A stretch of 40,075 nucleotides of DNA from Nostoc sp. FACHB-973 (GCF_014698115.1 NZ_JACJSJ010000078.1:1-40075), one strand, 5' to 3'; numbered from the stretch's first letter, positions 1 to 8,816 are shown. Notes: generated from the letters alone by a model not told the origin. Made by a program: numbers and translations.

Positions 1-44
1 CCAATCCCCAATCCCCAATCCCCAATCCCCAATCCCCAATCCCC
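1..44. repeat. Heptamer tandem repeat (CCCCAAT)n
   Basis: About six consecutive copies of CCCCAAT run from the left edge to four bases before the stop codon of the first gene. Short tandemly repeated repetitive heptamers of this kind are a hallmark of heterocystous cyanobacteria. The tract may extend beyond the window. Confidence 0.9.
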
Positions 45-47
45 TTT

Positions 48-3000
48 TCACTTCTGACTTTCTTTAACTTGTGCAGTTAACCTTTGCAGACGACCAATCA
101 TGTTCAGCAACAAACTCCTCGACACTTCCGAATCATTGCGTAACAGTGTCTCAAAATCCTTCGCCTCTATGACCAAAACTCGATTGATTTCAGCCTTGGC
201 AACTACATTTGCCGATCGCACTTGCCTAGTCAAAACTCCCATTTCACCAATAGTTTCGCCTGACCGAATTGTGTTGACGACAACCTCAATATCTCCTTGC
301 AGAACGGTTACATCAACTTCACCATCGATCAACAACAGCAATTCATCAGATGGTTCTCCAGCCTTACAGATAATTTCTCTTTGACGGTAAACTCGAATCT
401 CAGCCTTGCGAGCCAGTTCGAGCATCGCTTCCGGCTTCACCGTTCGCAAAAGACTGGTTTCAAACATCAATAACAGCTTATCCAGGGTGCTGAAAGTTTC
501 TTTCGCTACTGCTGAGTCTACTGGCGATTGCTTTTCCCAACTCACAGTTATGGCTGGTTCCTCTGCTGGGCTAAACCGAATCACATCTCCTAGCTGGAGA
601 CGCACTGTATCATTTTGTATGCGTTTATCATTAATACGTAAGCCATAGGCACTTTTGAGCGCCGTTAATCTCACTTCTTGCTCGTCAAGATGAAATATCG
701 CGTGGTGCTGAGATACTCTGGCATTGGGCAAGATAATATCATTTGCTAAACTACGTCCCACTTGCACCGCTGATTGCTGAAAGACAAGCTGTTGTATTTT
801 TCCCTCCACCTTCACTTCAGCCATGAGAGTTTGCAACAAAGTAGCAGCCTGTCCTTCATCCAGACCCAAAATATTTTCTGCTGTCTCCTGCACTAGCCAA
901 TCTCCGGGTTTTGTGGAGTTGAGTAACTGGCGTGCTTGTTCGCGGCCTTGCTGTGGGTCGAGTTGCTCTAGGGCGTAAAGTGCAGCTGCTTGGATGAGTG
1001 GCTCTAGTTCTTGCGAAAGTTCTTTCAGAACATCAATCACAAAGGGTTGATGATTGGCTGATATCACCTTTGGTATTGGTTGTCCAGCAACAAATATTTG
1101 CGTCGGTGCTTCGTCATCAACTATCTGTGCTGGAGTATCAAAGGTTGCTGCTAATTCTAAATCATCGGGTTGCAGAAGTGCGATCGCTTCCTCAGCAATT
1201 CTTTCTTGCCACCGCCAAGTATTATTAGCTTCATTCAGGATATTTGGCAATACATTTTCTGCAAGTATGCCAATGGCACTAGCTATTTTCACAGCTTCCG
1301 GCGCATCTTGCAAAACTTCGAGAATACTCAATAATTGCTTGGTGATAATTAGTTGTTTATTTTCAATAGCGACTAATCGCAGCAAGACAAACACGGGTGC
1401 TTGATGACTTGGAAAATTACTTAAAGCTTTGTAGCGGACAGTTAACTCCTTTAACTGTGTAAGTAGTATCTCTGCTTTGCGGAGAATAGCACTGTTTTCA
1501 TCAATCATTTGGGATAAAATTTGTGCTTCTTCTTCTGCTGTAATGCCATACTCTTGTTTCAGGGCTTGAATTTGCTTGTCTCGGCGCTGGAGTGCTTGAC
1601 GCAAAGGAACTCCCATCTCGATTAAATCTAACAATTGTAGTTCTAAAGCTTGCCGATAGCTTTCAATTCTTAACTGATTTTCCCGACTTCTGCGTTTAGT
1701 TGGATCTAATAAAGATGGGTTTTCTACTCCCAATTCTGTCAATATATTGAAGTGTTCTTCATCCTTAAGTCCTAATTCCAAACGGATTTGTTTGAGTTCG
1801 TCTAAGCTATTTGCCGGCTCTACATTTCCTTGTTCTAATTCTTCGCGCAGCAATCCTTTGTAAACCTGAAAGCTAGATTCTTTACTAAAACTGGGCAGTA
1901 CTTTAGCAAGAACATACACCTCATCTGGTTTCAAATCTGCCATTGACCGACCCTCTAAGAATTTAGAGAAATCAACTGTTAATTTAGCCAACTGACGACG
2001 CAGACTTTCTGCAAGACTTTCCCGCGAATACGTTTCTGCACTGCGGTTGAGTGTCCTGTACAGCCACAATGTACTGACGAGAATGACTAAAGCGTTAAAT
2101 CCTAGCTCTATGAGATTTGGTAGTTGTTTGAGTATGGGACGACCAGCAAATAAGAAATAACAATTAAAAACTACAAAGGTAGAAATTGCAAAAATATTGT
2201 GTTGTACCTGTTGTTTACTGAGAGGTTTATTAATCCGTTGCCAATAAGCTTTGTATTCTTTTTCTACCCTCAATAATAAGAAGTAACTGGCTGCGACAAA
2301 AGCCCCAATAGTCAGAGGAACTGCAACTAATTTCGGAATCGGAATCGGCCTACCAAAAATATAAAATCCTGGATTTAAAAGAGTTGCTAACTGATTTTCT
2401 TCATGACTCCAAATTCCCGAATAGTAGTAATCAAGAGTGCCAGAATACAAAAAATAGTAAAGATAAAAACCGATGACTAGTCCCACATAGCCGTATTGAA
2501 CTATTCTCCGACCTGGCTTGTTAAAAATTTCCCAGTAAGACCGTTCTGCATCAATGTCCATACAAGGAGATTGGCAGCTAACACAGGCGCTTTTTTCATT
2601 ACCATCTTTATCTGATGTCCGACACATAGACTGAGTAACAATCTGTTTTTGACCTTGGTGAGCCTCACTTCCTAACAATCCCCTTGGCCCGTTATAGACC
2701 ATCTGCACGGGACCCATAGGACAAAAATATTGACACCAAGTTTTACCAGCAAACAGATAATTTACCGATATTGCTGATAGAATTGTCAGAATAATAAAAG
2801 ATCCTAAAAATAGGCGATCGGCATTAATAAATAAAATTCTCAAGCAAAGACCAACGCAAAGAAAGCCAAATTGAAAGTATAAATGATTGCGGCCAAGCCA
2901 AGAATCTTTCGCTATTTTAGCTAGTTCATAGCGCACTGCTCCTGTGCGAGGATTAGTGATTTTGCGTTGACGCTGCTTACCTAACGCTCTCGGAATTTGT

Positions 3001-3335
3001 GATAGAAAAGATAACGGACAAATCCGCCGCCATGTTTCATGTCCTAAAACAAAGATAATCAATACTCCACAAGGAACTACAATTCCCCAAAAGATTTTGG
3101 CTCCTAATGCAAAAGGTTTCACATCAACACACTTTCCTTGGACTGTGACAACCTCTTGGCATTTCGTTGGGTCTAAGAGATTCGGATTGAGACGGAAAAT
3201 ACTCCACTCACTAGTAGGCTGCGTGAAATATGGCGAAATCGGGTCGTAAAATAACGATAAAATAAGTAAAATCCAGCCAATAACGAGCAGCCATCTAACA
3301 AAATGCATTTGTTTTTCCGGAACTCGATGAAACAT
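48..3335 (-). CDS. Membrane polyferredoxin (NosR/NapH-like) fused to FHA and cyclic-nucleotide-binding domains
   Basis: This 1095-residue protein joins redox and signalling modules. Membrane segments are visible near residues 13-30, 80-98, 150-198, 280-298, 335-355 and 380-425. Cysteines lie at C106 (ICPL), C201 and C205 (CQYFCPMG), and in a ferredoxin-like group C238, C251, C254, C258 (CVSCQSPC), which suggests 4Fe-4S binding as in NapH/NosR-type electron-transfer proteins. A long helical, HEAT-like region (about 430-830) follows. An FHA domain (about 845-925, with VGRSLAND and a later SQHH) binds phosphothreonine in other families. A cNMP-binding/Crp-type sensor domain covers about 968-1085 (SGETIGEMGVL). 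The ATG start at 3333-3335 gives a sensible membrane N-terminus. The combination suggests a membrane redox carrier gated by phosphopeptide or nucleotide binding. Domain calls are firm; the electron partners are unknown. Confidence 0.85.
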   Translation of the reverse strand: MFHRVPEKQMHFVRWLLVIGWILLILSLFYDPISPYFTQPTSEWSIFRLNPNLLDPTKCQEVVTVQGKCVDVKPFALGAKIFWGIVVPCGVLIIFVLGHETWRRICPLSFLSQIPRALGKQRQRKITNPRTGAVRYELAKIAKDSWLGRNHLYFQFGFLCVGLCLRILFINADRLFLGSFIILTILSAISVNYLFAGKTWCQYFCPMGPVQMVYNGPRGLLGSEAHQGQKQIVTQSMCRTSDKDGNEKSACVSCQSPCMDIDAERSYWEIFNKPGRRIVQYGYVGLVIGFYLYYFLYSGTLDYYYSGIWSHEENQLATLLNPGFYIFGRPIPIPKLVAVPLTIGAFVAASYFLLLRVEKEYKAYWQRINKPLSKQQVQHNIFAISTFVVFNCYFLFAGRPILKQLPNLIELGFNALVILVSTLWLYRTLNRSAETYSRESLAESLRRQLAKLTVDFSKFLEGRSMADLKPDEVYVLAKVLPSFSKESSFQVYKGLLREELEQGNVEPANSLDELKQIRLELGLKDEEHFNILTELGVENPSLLDPTKRRSRENQLRIESYRQALELQLLDLIEMGVPLRQALQRRDKQIQALKQEYGITAEEEAQILSQMIDENSAILRKAEILLTQLKELTVRYKALSNFPSHQAPVFVLLRLVAIENKQLIITKQLLSILEVLQDAPEAVKIASAIGILAENVLPNILNEANNTWRWQERIAEEAIALLQPDDLELAATFDTPAQIVDDEAPTQIFVAGQPIPKVISANHQPFVIDVLKELSQELEPLIQAAALYALEQLDPQQGREQARQLLNSTKPGDWLVQETAENILGLDEGQAATLLQTLMAEVKVEGKIQQLVFQQSAVQVGRSLANDIILPNARVSQHHAIFHLDEQEVRLTALKSAYGLRINDKRIQNDTVRLQLGDVIRFSPAEEPAITVSWEKQSPVDSAVAKETFSTLDKLLLMFETSLLRTVKPEAMLELARKAEIRVYRQREIICKAGEPSDELLLLIDGEVDVTVLQGDIEVVVNTIRSGETIGEMGVLTRQVRSANVVAKAEINRVLVIEAKDFETLLRNDSEVSRSLLLNMIGRLQRLTAQVKESQK

Positions 3336-3653
3336 GGTGGCGATCCTGATTATTCTGTATGGTTATGGAAGTTGACTGGAGTTGTATAACAAAACTCCAA
3401 GAATTCTGATTTATTGGCTAGATTGTACCAGTAGTAAGACATGGGTTACTAGCCTCCGATGTTTTAGCGATCGCCTGCATCATGAGTATACTGTTGTAAA
3501 TATTTAGTCGAAAAGCTTCAATTTTTACTTTCCTAACTCACCCTGATTTCTACTTTTCCTTTGTTAGAGTGGCAAAATAAGGTTAAAAGCTAGCTATAAT
3601 CACGAGGAATTTAAAAATTCGAGATGTATAAACCTGTTGCAGGTCTTTAGGAG
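3336..3653. other. Intergenic region with no recognisable gene
   Basis: About 320 A+T-rich bases lie between two minus-strand genes. The region holds one GCGATCGC (HIP1) site near 3468 and must contain the promoter of the downstream polyferredoxin gene, but I could not pick a convincing -35/-10 pair. No coding ORF is supported. Confidence 0.6.
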
Positions 3654-4208
3654 TTATGAATCGAGGGGACCAAGCAGCCAATAGCCGGGAGAATCCGGCG
3701 ATTCATCGAAGTAATAGGCGCGGATAGCTTCGAGGAGGTCATGGGTGGTGATGAAGCCATCCGCGTCCTTGTCAAGGCGGCGGAATACCTCGCGGGCATC
3801 CTGTTCGGATAGGTGCATTAAAGCACCAGTCCAGCGGATCTCATCAGTGACGGTGAGCTTCCCGTCGCCATCCTGGTCAACAATATCCATAATGGCGCAA
3901 AGGAAAGGTATGTACCCCTGGTCAAACGCTTCGGGGGTTTCTAGCAGTCCCAGCGCGAACGCTGCTTTATACTCAGCCTCGCTAATGCGCCCATCGGTAT
4001 TTGTGTCGGCGACTTGCAATAAGTGATCCCACAAGCCTAAGCAGACATCGAGCAGCCGTTGTCGGGCAGGAGATTCAGATTCATGACCGAATTCTTCAGC
4101 TAGACGCGCAACTGACACCTCGAAGTCGCTTCGCTCAATAAAGCCGTTGCGATCGTCATCGAAGGTGCGAAAACGTTTGGAGAGTTTGCGATCGAGGAAA
4201 TCGTTCAT
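3654..4208 (-). CDS. Four-EF-hand calcium-binding protein (calerythrin/sarcoplasmic CaBP type)
   Basis: The 184-residue soluble protein has four EF-hand loops: DDDRNGFIERSDFE (about 17-30), DTNTDGRISEAEYK (about 68-81), DQDGDGKLTVTDE (about 114-126) and DKDADGFITTHDLLE (about 146-160). All carry acidic residues at positions 1, 3 and 12 or equivalent and the central Gly, so all four look able to bind calcium. Length and loop layout match the calerythrin family known from actinomycetes, and there is no signal peptide. The likely role is a cytoplasmic Ca2+ sensor or buffer. Base composition is odd: two 60-base lines (3721 and 3781) are about 60% and 57% G+C, far above the neighbours, which suggests horizontal transfer. 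The gene stands alone on the minus strand. Confidence 0.85.
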   Translation of the reverse strand: MNDFLDRKLSKRFRTFDDDRNGFIERSDFEVSVARLAEEFGHESESPARQRLLDVCLGLWDHLLQVADTNTDGRISEAEYKAAFALGLLETPEAFDQGYIPFLCAIMDIVDQDGDGKLTVTDEIRWTGALMHLSEQDAREVFRRLDKDADGFITTHDLLEAIRAYYFDESPDSPGYWLLGPLDS

Positions 4209-4371
4209 GCGGTTTTTGCTACATCATGTATCCACATAGATACCCTATATTACAGGAACACCTGATATGCGTCAAAAGCAAAGGTAGACATTGCCAAACA
4301 AAGGTTTTAGCTTTCTCATTCTATGCAACTTCATAACAAAATTGGTATCACCGAACATGATATTAAACGTA

Positions 4372-4407
4372 ATAAAAAGCGCTCTCCAAAAGGGAGCGCT
4401 TTTTTGT
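4372..4407 (-). terminator. Intrinsic terminator (bidirectional-looking hairpin)
   Basis: An 11-bp stem AAAAAGCGCTC / GAGCGCTTTTT closes a short loop and has A-rich and T-rich flanks, so it can end transcripts in either direction. It probably terminates the minus-strand ferredoxin transcript, whose stop lies about 340 bases upstream. Confidence 0.7.
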
Positions 4408-4559
4408 CTTATTTGCTGAGCCTATACAGGTTTTTTAGGAAAGGGCAAAATTTTAAATCTTGTAAGCGAGCTAGTGCGCTGCTTTGGTTGCCAAAGTTGT
4501 AGTAACTTGTGAACCAGTGATGCCAGAAGGTTTCCTTTTGTAGGCGACTGGTTTTAGCG

Positions 4560-4712
4560 CAGCCTTAGCCACCTTCGCGTTGGCGGAGCCTCTCGTAGAG
4601 AAGCGTCTCGCTCCAGAAGGAGCGTCACCCAAAGAGCGTTGTGTTATCGCGTAGGGTAACGCACCACTTGAGATTTTAGGTGCGTTAGGAAGAATGTCCG
4701 TAACGCACCCGA
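4560..4712. repeat. Dispersed palindromic repeats
   Basis: The stretch contains GGAGCCTCTCGTAGAGAAGC-type palindromic sequence (about 4585-4607) and several copies of GGTGCGTTA / TAACGCACC in both orientations (about 4650-4710). Both are familiar interspersed repeats of Nostocales genomes. Together with the terminator they fill the 538-base gap between the ferredoxin and the EF-hand gene; no gene is supported there. Confidence 0.6.
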
Positions 4713-4746
4713 CAAACTTGCTCTTTATTAAATCCAGATTTCTTAG

Positions 4747-5049
4747 TTAAGCGTTTTGGAGCGCTTCTTCTTGATGGGTTTGGATGACGCAATCAGAAAG
4801 GGGCTTAGCCACACAGGTAAGCACCCATCCCGCGTCAAGTTGGTCGTCGTCTAAGAAATTCTGATCGTCTTGGTCAACTTCGCCTGAAATCAGCTTCCCG
4901 GCGCAGGTAGAGCAAGAACCAGCGTTACAGGAGTAGGGCAAGTCGAGGCCGTTTTCCTCGTTAGCAATCTCTAGGATGTAGTCATCTTCATCAACTTCAA
5001 TTGTTTTTTCACCATCTGGGGTCTTTAATGTGACCTTGTAAGTTGCCAT
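4747..5049 (-). CDS. petF: Plant-type [2Fe-2S] ferredoxin
   Basis: A 100-residue ferredoxin carrying one-electron transfer in the cytoplasm. The cluster ligands are in SCNAGSCSTCAG plus the later LTCVAK, matching C-x4-C-x2-C...C. The typical acidic surface (VDQDDQNFLDDDQ) and the terminal IQTHQEE are present. I use the start MATYKVTL at 5049 because family members begin there and AGGGA lies about 9 bases upstream; an upstream in-frame extension to 5145 has no ferredoxin similarity. It differs from the usual photosynthetic PetF at several positions (SCNAGSC rather than SCRAGAC), so it may be a paralogue with a special partner. It lies 146 bases downstream of hemD on the same strand. Confidence 0.93.
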   Translation of the reverse strand: MATYKVTLKTPDGEKTIEVDEDDYILEIANEENGLDLPYSCNAGSCSTCAGKLISGEVDQDDQNFLDDDQLDAGWVLTCVAKPLSDCVIQTHQEEALQNA

Positions 5050-5195
5050 GTAAAAATCCCTAACTAATATAAACTCCATTTTCGATACTACGGGTTTATG
5101 TGCTGCGAGTCTAGAGTTAATTGTGGTTGAGTGTTGTAAATTCAAGTAGCAGGTAGTGGAGCTAGTTTACATGTACCAGAAGCTGGACACGAAAA

Positions 5196-6035
5196 TCAGA
5201 CAGCCAAAAATGTGGCGATCGCTTCTGCAAATCCCTCAAATGAACTATAATCCTCAGACACTATAGAAACGTTGACTCCCAACTTTTGAGCATTGGCTGC
5301 TGTATAGGGGCCAAAACAGGCGATCGCACAATCACCGTAATCCCTTGGGGAGTTGACCATTCTCAAAAAGCTTTCTATTTCCGCTGTGCTACTAAAAGCA
5401 ATTACATTGATGTTTCCTTGACGAATCAGGTTTAATTCAATACTGTACATATTTTTATCTAAACCCTGCGTAACATAAGTAGGTACGCGAGTTACTTCGA
5501 TGCCCAAATTCTCTAAGTCTGTAATTAAATTGGGTATAACATTAGGTTCCGGCAAACCCACAACCTCCGGAGCAGGTATCAGCACTTTTTTTTCGTGAAT
5601 CCGCCCAAGTTTGCTTAATTCAGCCACAATTCCGCTTGGGCTAGATTCTCTGGGAATTAAATCCACTTTGCCACTAAAAGATAATAAGCTTTCGGAATCT
5701 TTTCCCAATGCACATAATTGACAATTTTCTAGCACAGATACGGGAATATCTAAATCATTCATCCGGTGAAAAAATGCAGTGATTCCATTTCTGCTTGTAA
5801 AGATAATCGAATCAAATTCTTTTATGTGGCTCAGAGCGGTGTCTAACTGAGTATAGTTTGATAAATAACAGGTTTCGATAGTAGGCATCAAAACAGGTAA
5901 ACCACCTTTTTTGATGATTTGTTCAGACAACCTACAAGCATAATTTCTTGGTGCTGTAACTAAAATTCTCTTGTTATATAGAGGTAATTTGTTAGATGGA
6001 GTGAGCAAGTTAATTTCTGTTGATTTGATATGCAT
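5196..6035 (-). CDS. hemD: Uroporphyrinogen-III synthase family protein (HemD-like)
   Basis: A 279-residue HEM4-fold protein. Uroporphyrinogen-III synthase cyclises hydroxymethylbilane with inversion of ring D, a step toward heme, chlorophyll, siroheme and bilins. The pattern is typical of this weakly conserved family: RILVTAPRNYACRLSEQI at the N-terminus, FDSIIFTSRNGITAFF in the first lobe, KVLIPAPEV at the hinge, and VIAFSSTAEIESF plus ACFGPYTAANAQKLG in the second lobe. The N-terminal 20 residues before the core look poorly conserved, so a later start is possible. Cyanobacteria often carry more than one copy, so it could be a paralogue rather than the essential enzyme. Confidence 0.85.
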   Translation of the reverse strand: MHIKSTEINLLTPSNKLPLYNKRILVTAPRNYACRLSEQIIKKGGLPVLMPTIETCYLSNYTQLDTALSHIKEFDSIIFTSRNGITAFFHRMNDLDIPVSVLENCQLCALGKDSESLLSFSGKVDLIPRESSPSGIVAELSKLGRIHEKKVLIPAPEVVGLPEPNVIPNLITDLENLGIEVTRVPTYVTQGLDKNMYSIELNLIRQGNINVIAFSSTAEIESFLRMVNSPRDYGDCAIACFGPYTAANAQKLGVNVSIVSEDYSSFEGFAEAIATFLAV

Positions 6036-6063
6036 TATTCAGTGAGGTAATTTTATTGAAAAA

Positions 6064-6105
6064 GGGAGTAGGGAGTAGGGAGTAGGGAGTAGGGAGTAGG
6101 GAGGC
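6064..6105. repeat. Heptamer tandem repeat (GGGAGTA)n
   Basis: Five to six copies of GGGAGTA lie upstream of the hemD start, directly before a MITE-like inverted-repeat element. Confidence 0.88.
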
Positions 6106-6120
6106 AGGGGGAGAATACTC

Positions 6121-6266
6121 TTAACCTGGATTTCTCACAAGTGAGAAATCCAAGGGGTGTGGGAGGATGGGGAAGAAGTCTTACCCCCCACACTCCCCAC
6201 ACTTCCCACACTCCCCACACTCCTCTTCCCCTGAAGCCTACACTATGCGTGAGAAATCCGGGTTAA
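6121..6266. mobile_element. MITE-like element with 18-bp terminal inverted repeats
   Basis: The ends TTAACCTGGATTTCTCAC (6121-6138) and the reverse complement of 6249-6266 (TTAACCCGGATTTCTCAC) differ at one base. The left end is itself half of an 11-bp perfect palindrome (6128-6138 / 6141-6151, 2-base loop). The 146-base interior is C-rich tandem repeat (ACACTCCCC units, about 6186-6230) and codes for nothing. A non-autonomous transposon remnant fits; target duplication is unclear. Confidence 0.55.
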
Positions 6267-6422
6267 CTCCTAACGGGCTAAACGCCCCGCTACCGCTAAC
6301 AGCATTCACAATGACAAACCCTACCCATTTTTCTAGGATCAGTTCTCCCCATTTTTCCGATGTCATCTCTGTGTAGAAAGCGGCACGATGTGAACATCTA
6401 AGAAGGTTGGCGAGAAAATCTT

Positions 6423-7334
6423 ATGTCTTCATTACTGGCTTTATCTAACAGCTTAGCCGACACCGTAGAACAGGCTGGAAATGCTGTAGTTGCGGTAAAT
6501 GGGGGTACTCGTGTTTCCCCAAGTGGCATTCACTGGCGTAATGGGATTATTATTACCTCTGATGAGTCGCTCCAGCGCTATGATGACATCACTGTTACTC
6601 TATCAAATGGACACACTGCGCCAGTAACATTCCTCGGCCATGACTCTACTACTGATATCGCTGTTTTTCAACTGGAAAATGCAGAAATACCTGTGGCAAA
6701 AATTGGTGATGCCAAAACGCTCAAAGTCGGTCATCTGGTACTAGGACTAGGAAGAAGTAGCGGAGGTGATTTGCGGGCGGCCATGGGTGCGGTGAGTGTA
6801 GTTAGTGGTGCTTGGCGGAGTATGAGTGGCGGTAATATTGACCAGTTCATTCGCCCAGATATCACCCTTTACTCTGGCTTTGCAGGCGGGCCGCTTGTAG
6901 ATGCCGCTGGGAATGTTGTAGGTATGAATACATCAGGACGGCGTGGTACGGTTTTGACTATTCCCGCTGCTACAGTCGATCGCGTGGTTAATCAATTAAT
7001 CACAAAAGGACGCATTTCTAAAGGCTACTTGGGTGTAGGAATGCAACCTGTACGCTTACCAAATAATCTCAAAACAGCTCTGAATTTAACTTCTGCCACC
7101 GGGGTAATTGTCGTTAATGTTGAGCCTTCCGGACCGGCTGACAATGCAGGTGTGCTGCTTGGCGATGTTTTGGTGACATTCGATGGCGTAACTGTGAGTG
7201 ATACAGGTGATGTGCTAGGGCTGCTCAATAATAGCGATCGCATTGGTCAAACCGTGAATGTACAAATTGTACGGGGTGGCGTGTTAATTGAGTTAGCGAT
7301 CGTAGTTGGCGAACGACCTATTTCGGAAGTTTGA
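6423..7334 (+). CDS. HtrA/Deg-like S1C protease homologue with degenerate active site, plus PDZ domain
   Basis: This 303-residue protein has a trypsin-like domain (about 10-190) and one PDZ domain (about 200-295, GYLGVGMQPV to VQIVRGG). Against the usual HtrA triad, the Asp is kept in TTDIAVFQL (D78). The His of the NAH motif is replaced (TSDES, E48 at its place), and the GNSGGPL serine is Ala (GFAGGPL, A154). It should therefore fold but not cleave. There is no signal peptide, so it is predicted cytoplasmic. The next gene starts 11 bases after its stop and encodes the same family with a complete triad, suggesting tandem duplication with one copy turned into a binding or regulatory subunit. 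The start is ATG with only a weak ribosome site. Confidence 0.88.
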   Translation: MSSLLALSNSLADTVEQAGNAVVAVNGGTRVSPSGIHWRNGIIITSDESLQRYDDITVTLSNGHTAPVTFLGHDSTTDIAVFQLENAEIPVAKIGDAKTLKVGHLVLGLGRSSGGDLRAAMGAVSVVSGAWRSMSGGNIDQFIRPDITLYSGFAGGPLVDAAGNVVGMNTSGRRGTVLTIPAATVDRVVNQLITKGRISKGYLGVGMQPVRLPNNLKTALNLTSATGVIVVNVEPSGPADNAGVLLGDVLVTFDGVTVSDTGDVLGLLNNSDRIGQTVNVQIVRGGVLIELAIVVGERPISEV

Positions 7335-7503
7335 AGTTAAAAAACATGGCAAACACAACATTAACTGATATAGCTACTGAATTGACACAAGTGGCTGCTA
7401 AGCTACGCGATAGTACTGTCAAAGTACAAAGTGGTTCTTTAGGAGTTGGTTCTGGTGTGATTTGGCGGTCTGACGGACTAATTATCACTAATGCCCATTT
7501 GAC

Positions 7504-8816
7504 ACTCTCCGCCCTATAAGGGCGAAGATTCTTGCTTCATGGGGATTCCAACGAATTTACCCTCAGCAAGCATCTTGACCGTATGCCCTACGGCTGCAAG
7601 TCCCCGAACGAGAACTACTTGAGCGGCTGCCACGTCCCTATCGGTGGTATAGCCGCAATTTGAACAAACATGAATACGCTGTGATAACTCTTTGTTTCCT
7701 GTTTCAATAGCGCAACTTGGACAAATCTGGCTTGTCTTGCGACTATCTACTTTTTGAAAATAGACATCGCGTTTAAAACAAGTCTGTTCAAGAATGTTGA
7801 AGAATTGCCCAAACCCAGCATCTAAACAATGCTTACCCAGCATTCCCCTAGACAAGCCAACTAAATTTAAGTCCTCAACAAACACCATTCCGGCATCGTT
7901 GCAGATTTGATGAGACAGTTTTCTATGCCAGTCCTTACGACAGTTAGCAACGTACTCATGCAGTGAGGCAACTTTCTTTTGAGCTTTCTTCCAATTGTTC
8001 GACCCCATAGGTTTTCTAGAGACACGCTGTTGCAGCAATTTCAGCTTGCGTTCGGCGTCTACAAAAAACCTCGGACGTTTGACACTTAGCCCGTTAGAAG
8101 TTGCAATAAAACTAGTTAATCCGACATCAATTCCTACTGATTCCCCATGCGGTGCAACTTGAGGTATACATACATCCCATTGAACGGTTAGCATCACGTA
8201 CCATCCAGATATCCGCTTCACCACACGAGCCTGCTTGATTACCCCACCATTTGGAATATCCCGTGATTGTCGGATTTTAACTTCGCCAATCACGGGTAAT
8301 TTGACATAGCCATTATTTAATGGATTTGCCCCCAATTGTGGAAATGAGAAAGACCCCATCCTTCCTGGTTTTTTGAACCTTGGAAACCCATGATTTTGCT
8401 CCCACATAGAGACGAAAGCTTTTTCTAGTCGCCTCAACGTCTGCTGTAAAGACTGAGCATTGACACGTTTTAATAACTCGTTTACCTTACGTGCAGCAGT
8501 CAGAGATTTACATTGACTTGCAAAAGTTGGACGGGGTGCATCGGCGGGAATAATATAGCAACTATCAAGACTACAAGCGTTTACTTGACAACTACGAGAC
8601 TTGTACCAATCTTTACGCTCTGCTAAAGCATAGTTGTAAACTCGTCTATGGGTTTCCAACCATTCTTCAAACATACCTATTTGATTTTCTGTTGGCTTGA
8701 GCTTAAATTCGTAAGTCAGGTTAAACACTTGTGTTGCCTCCTGACTACATTATACATCATCTCTAATAATCGTCTGAACGTTTTTTAAAGTCGCCCTCAA
8801 AGAGCGAGGCTCTAAC
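7504..8816 (-). mobile_element. IS200/IS605-family (IS1341-type, TnpB-only) insertion
   Basis: The element of about 1313 bases carries tnpB but no tnpA. It has no terminal inverted repeats; instead there are subterminal hairpins, as in this family: GCCCTATAAGGGC at the right end (7511-7523) and AGAGC-GAG-GCTCT (about 8800-8813) at the left end. The boundaries are inferred from restoration of the host reading frame and carry a 2-base ambiguity (shared AC). A TnpA supplied in trans would be needed to move it. Confidence 0.75.
7514..8728 (-). CDS. tnpB: RNA-guided TnpB endonuclease (IS200/IS605 OrfB)
   Basis: A 404-residue TnpB. The N-terminal OrfB HTH region (EFKLKPTENQ, about 6-15) is followed by a RuvC-like nuclease with D201 in GIDVGL, E285 in FVEDLN and an Asp in TDRDVAAAQ (D363/D365). 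A zinc ribbon CPSC...CSNC (C336, C339, C355, C358) lies between the last two. All key residues are present, so it looks active. TnpB proteins of this family are known to cut DNA guided by an RNA made from the right end of the element. Here that end abuts the disrupted protease gene, so the natural guide would match that gene. No frameshift is seen. Confidence 0.93.
   Translation of the reverse strand: MFNLTYEFKLKPTENQIGMFEEWLETHRRVYNYALAERKDWYKSRSCQVNACSLDSCYIIPADAPRPTFASQCKSLTAARKVNELLKRVNAQSLQQTLRRLEKAFVSMWEQNHGFPRFKKPGRMGSFSFPQLGANPLNNGYVKLPVIGEVKIRQSRDIPNGGVIKQARVVKRISGWYVMLTVQWDVCIPQVAPHGESVGIDVGLTSFIATSNGLSVKRPRFFVDAERKLKLLQQRVSRKPMGSNNWKKAQKKVASLHEYVANCRKDWHRKLSHQICNDAGMVFVEDLNLVGLSRGMLGKHCLDAGFGQFFNILEQTCFKRDVYFQKVDSRKTSQICPSCAIETGNKELSQRIHVCSNCGYTTDRDVAAAQVVLVRGLAAVGHTVKMLAEGKFVGIPMKQESSPL

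Noticed and set aside
3595..3600. TATAAT on the plus strand
   Set aside because: No -35 box at proper spacing and only the antisense of the EF-hand gene downstream.
5050..5145. 32-residue upstream extension of the ferredoxin frame
   Set aside because: The extension has no ferredoxin similarity, and MATYKV at 5049 is the standard family start with a ribosome site.
7331..7345. TTG start of the interrupted protease overlapping the previous stop
   Set aside because: ATG at 7346 gives the expected N-terminus MANTT; the TTG codon has no better ribosome site.
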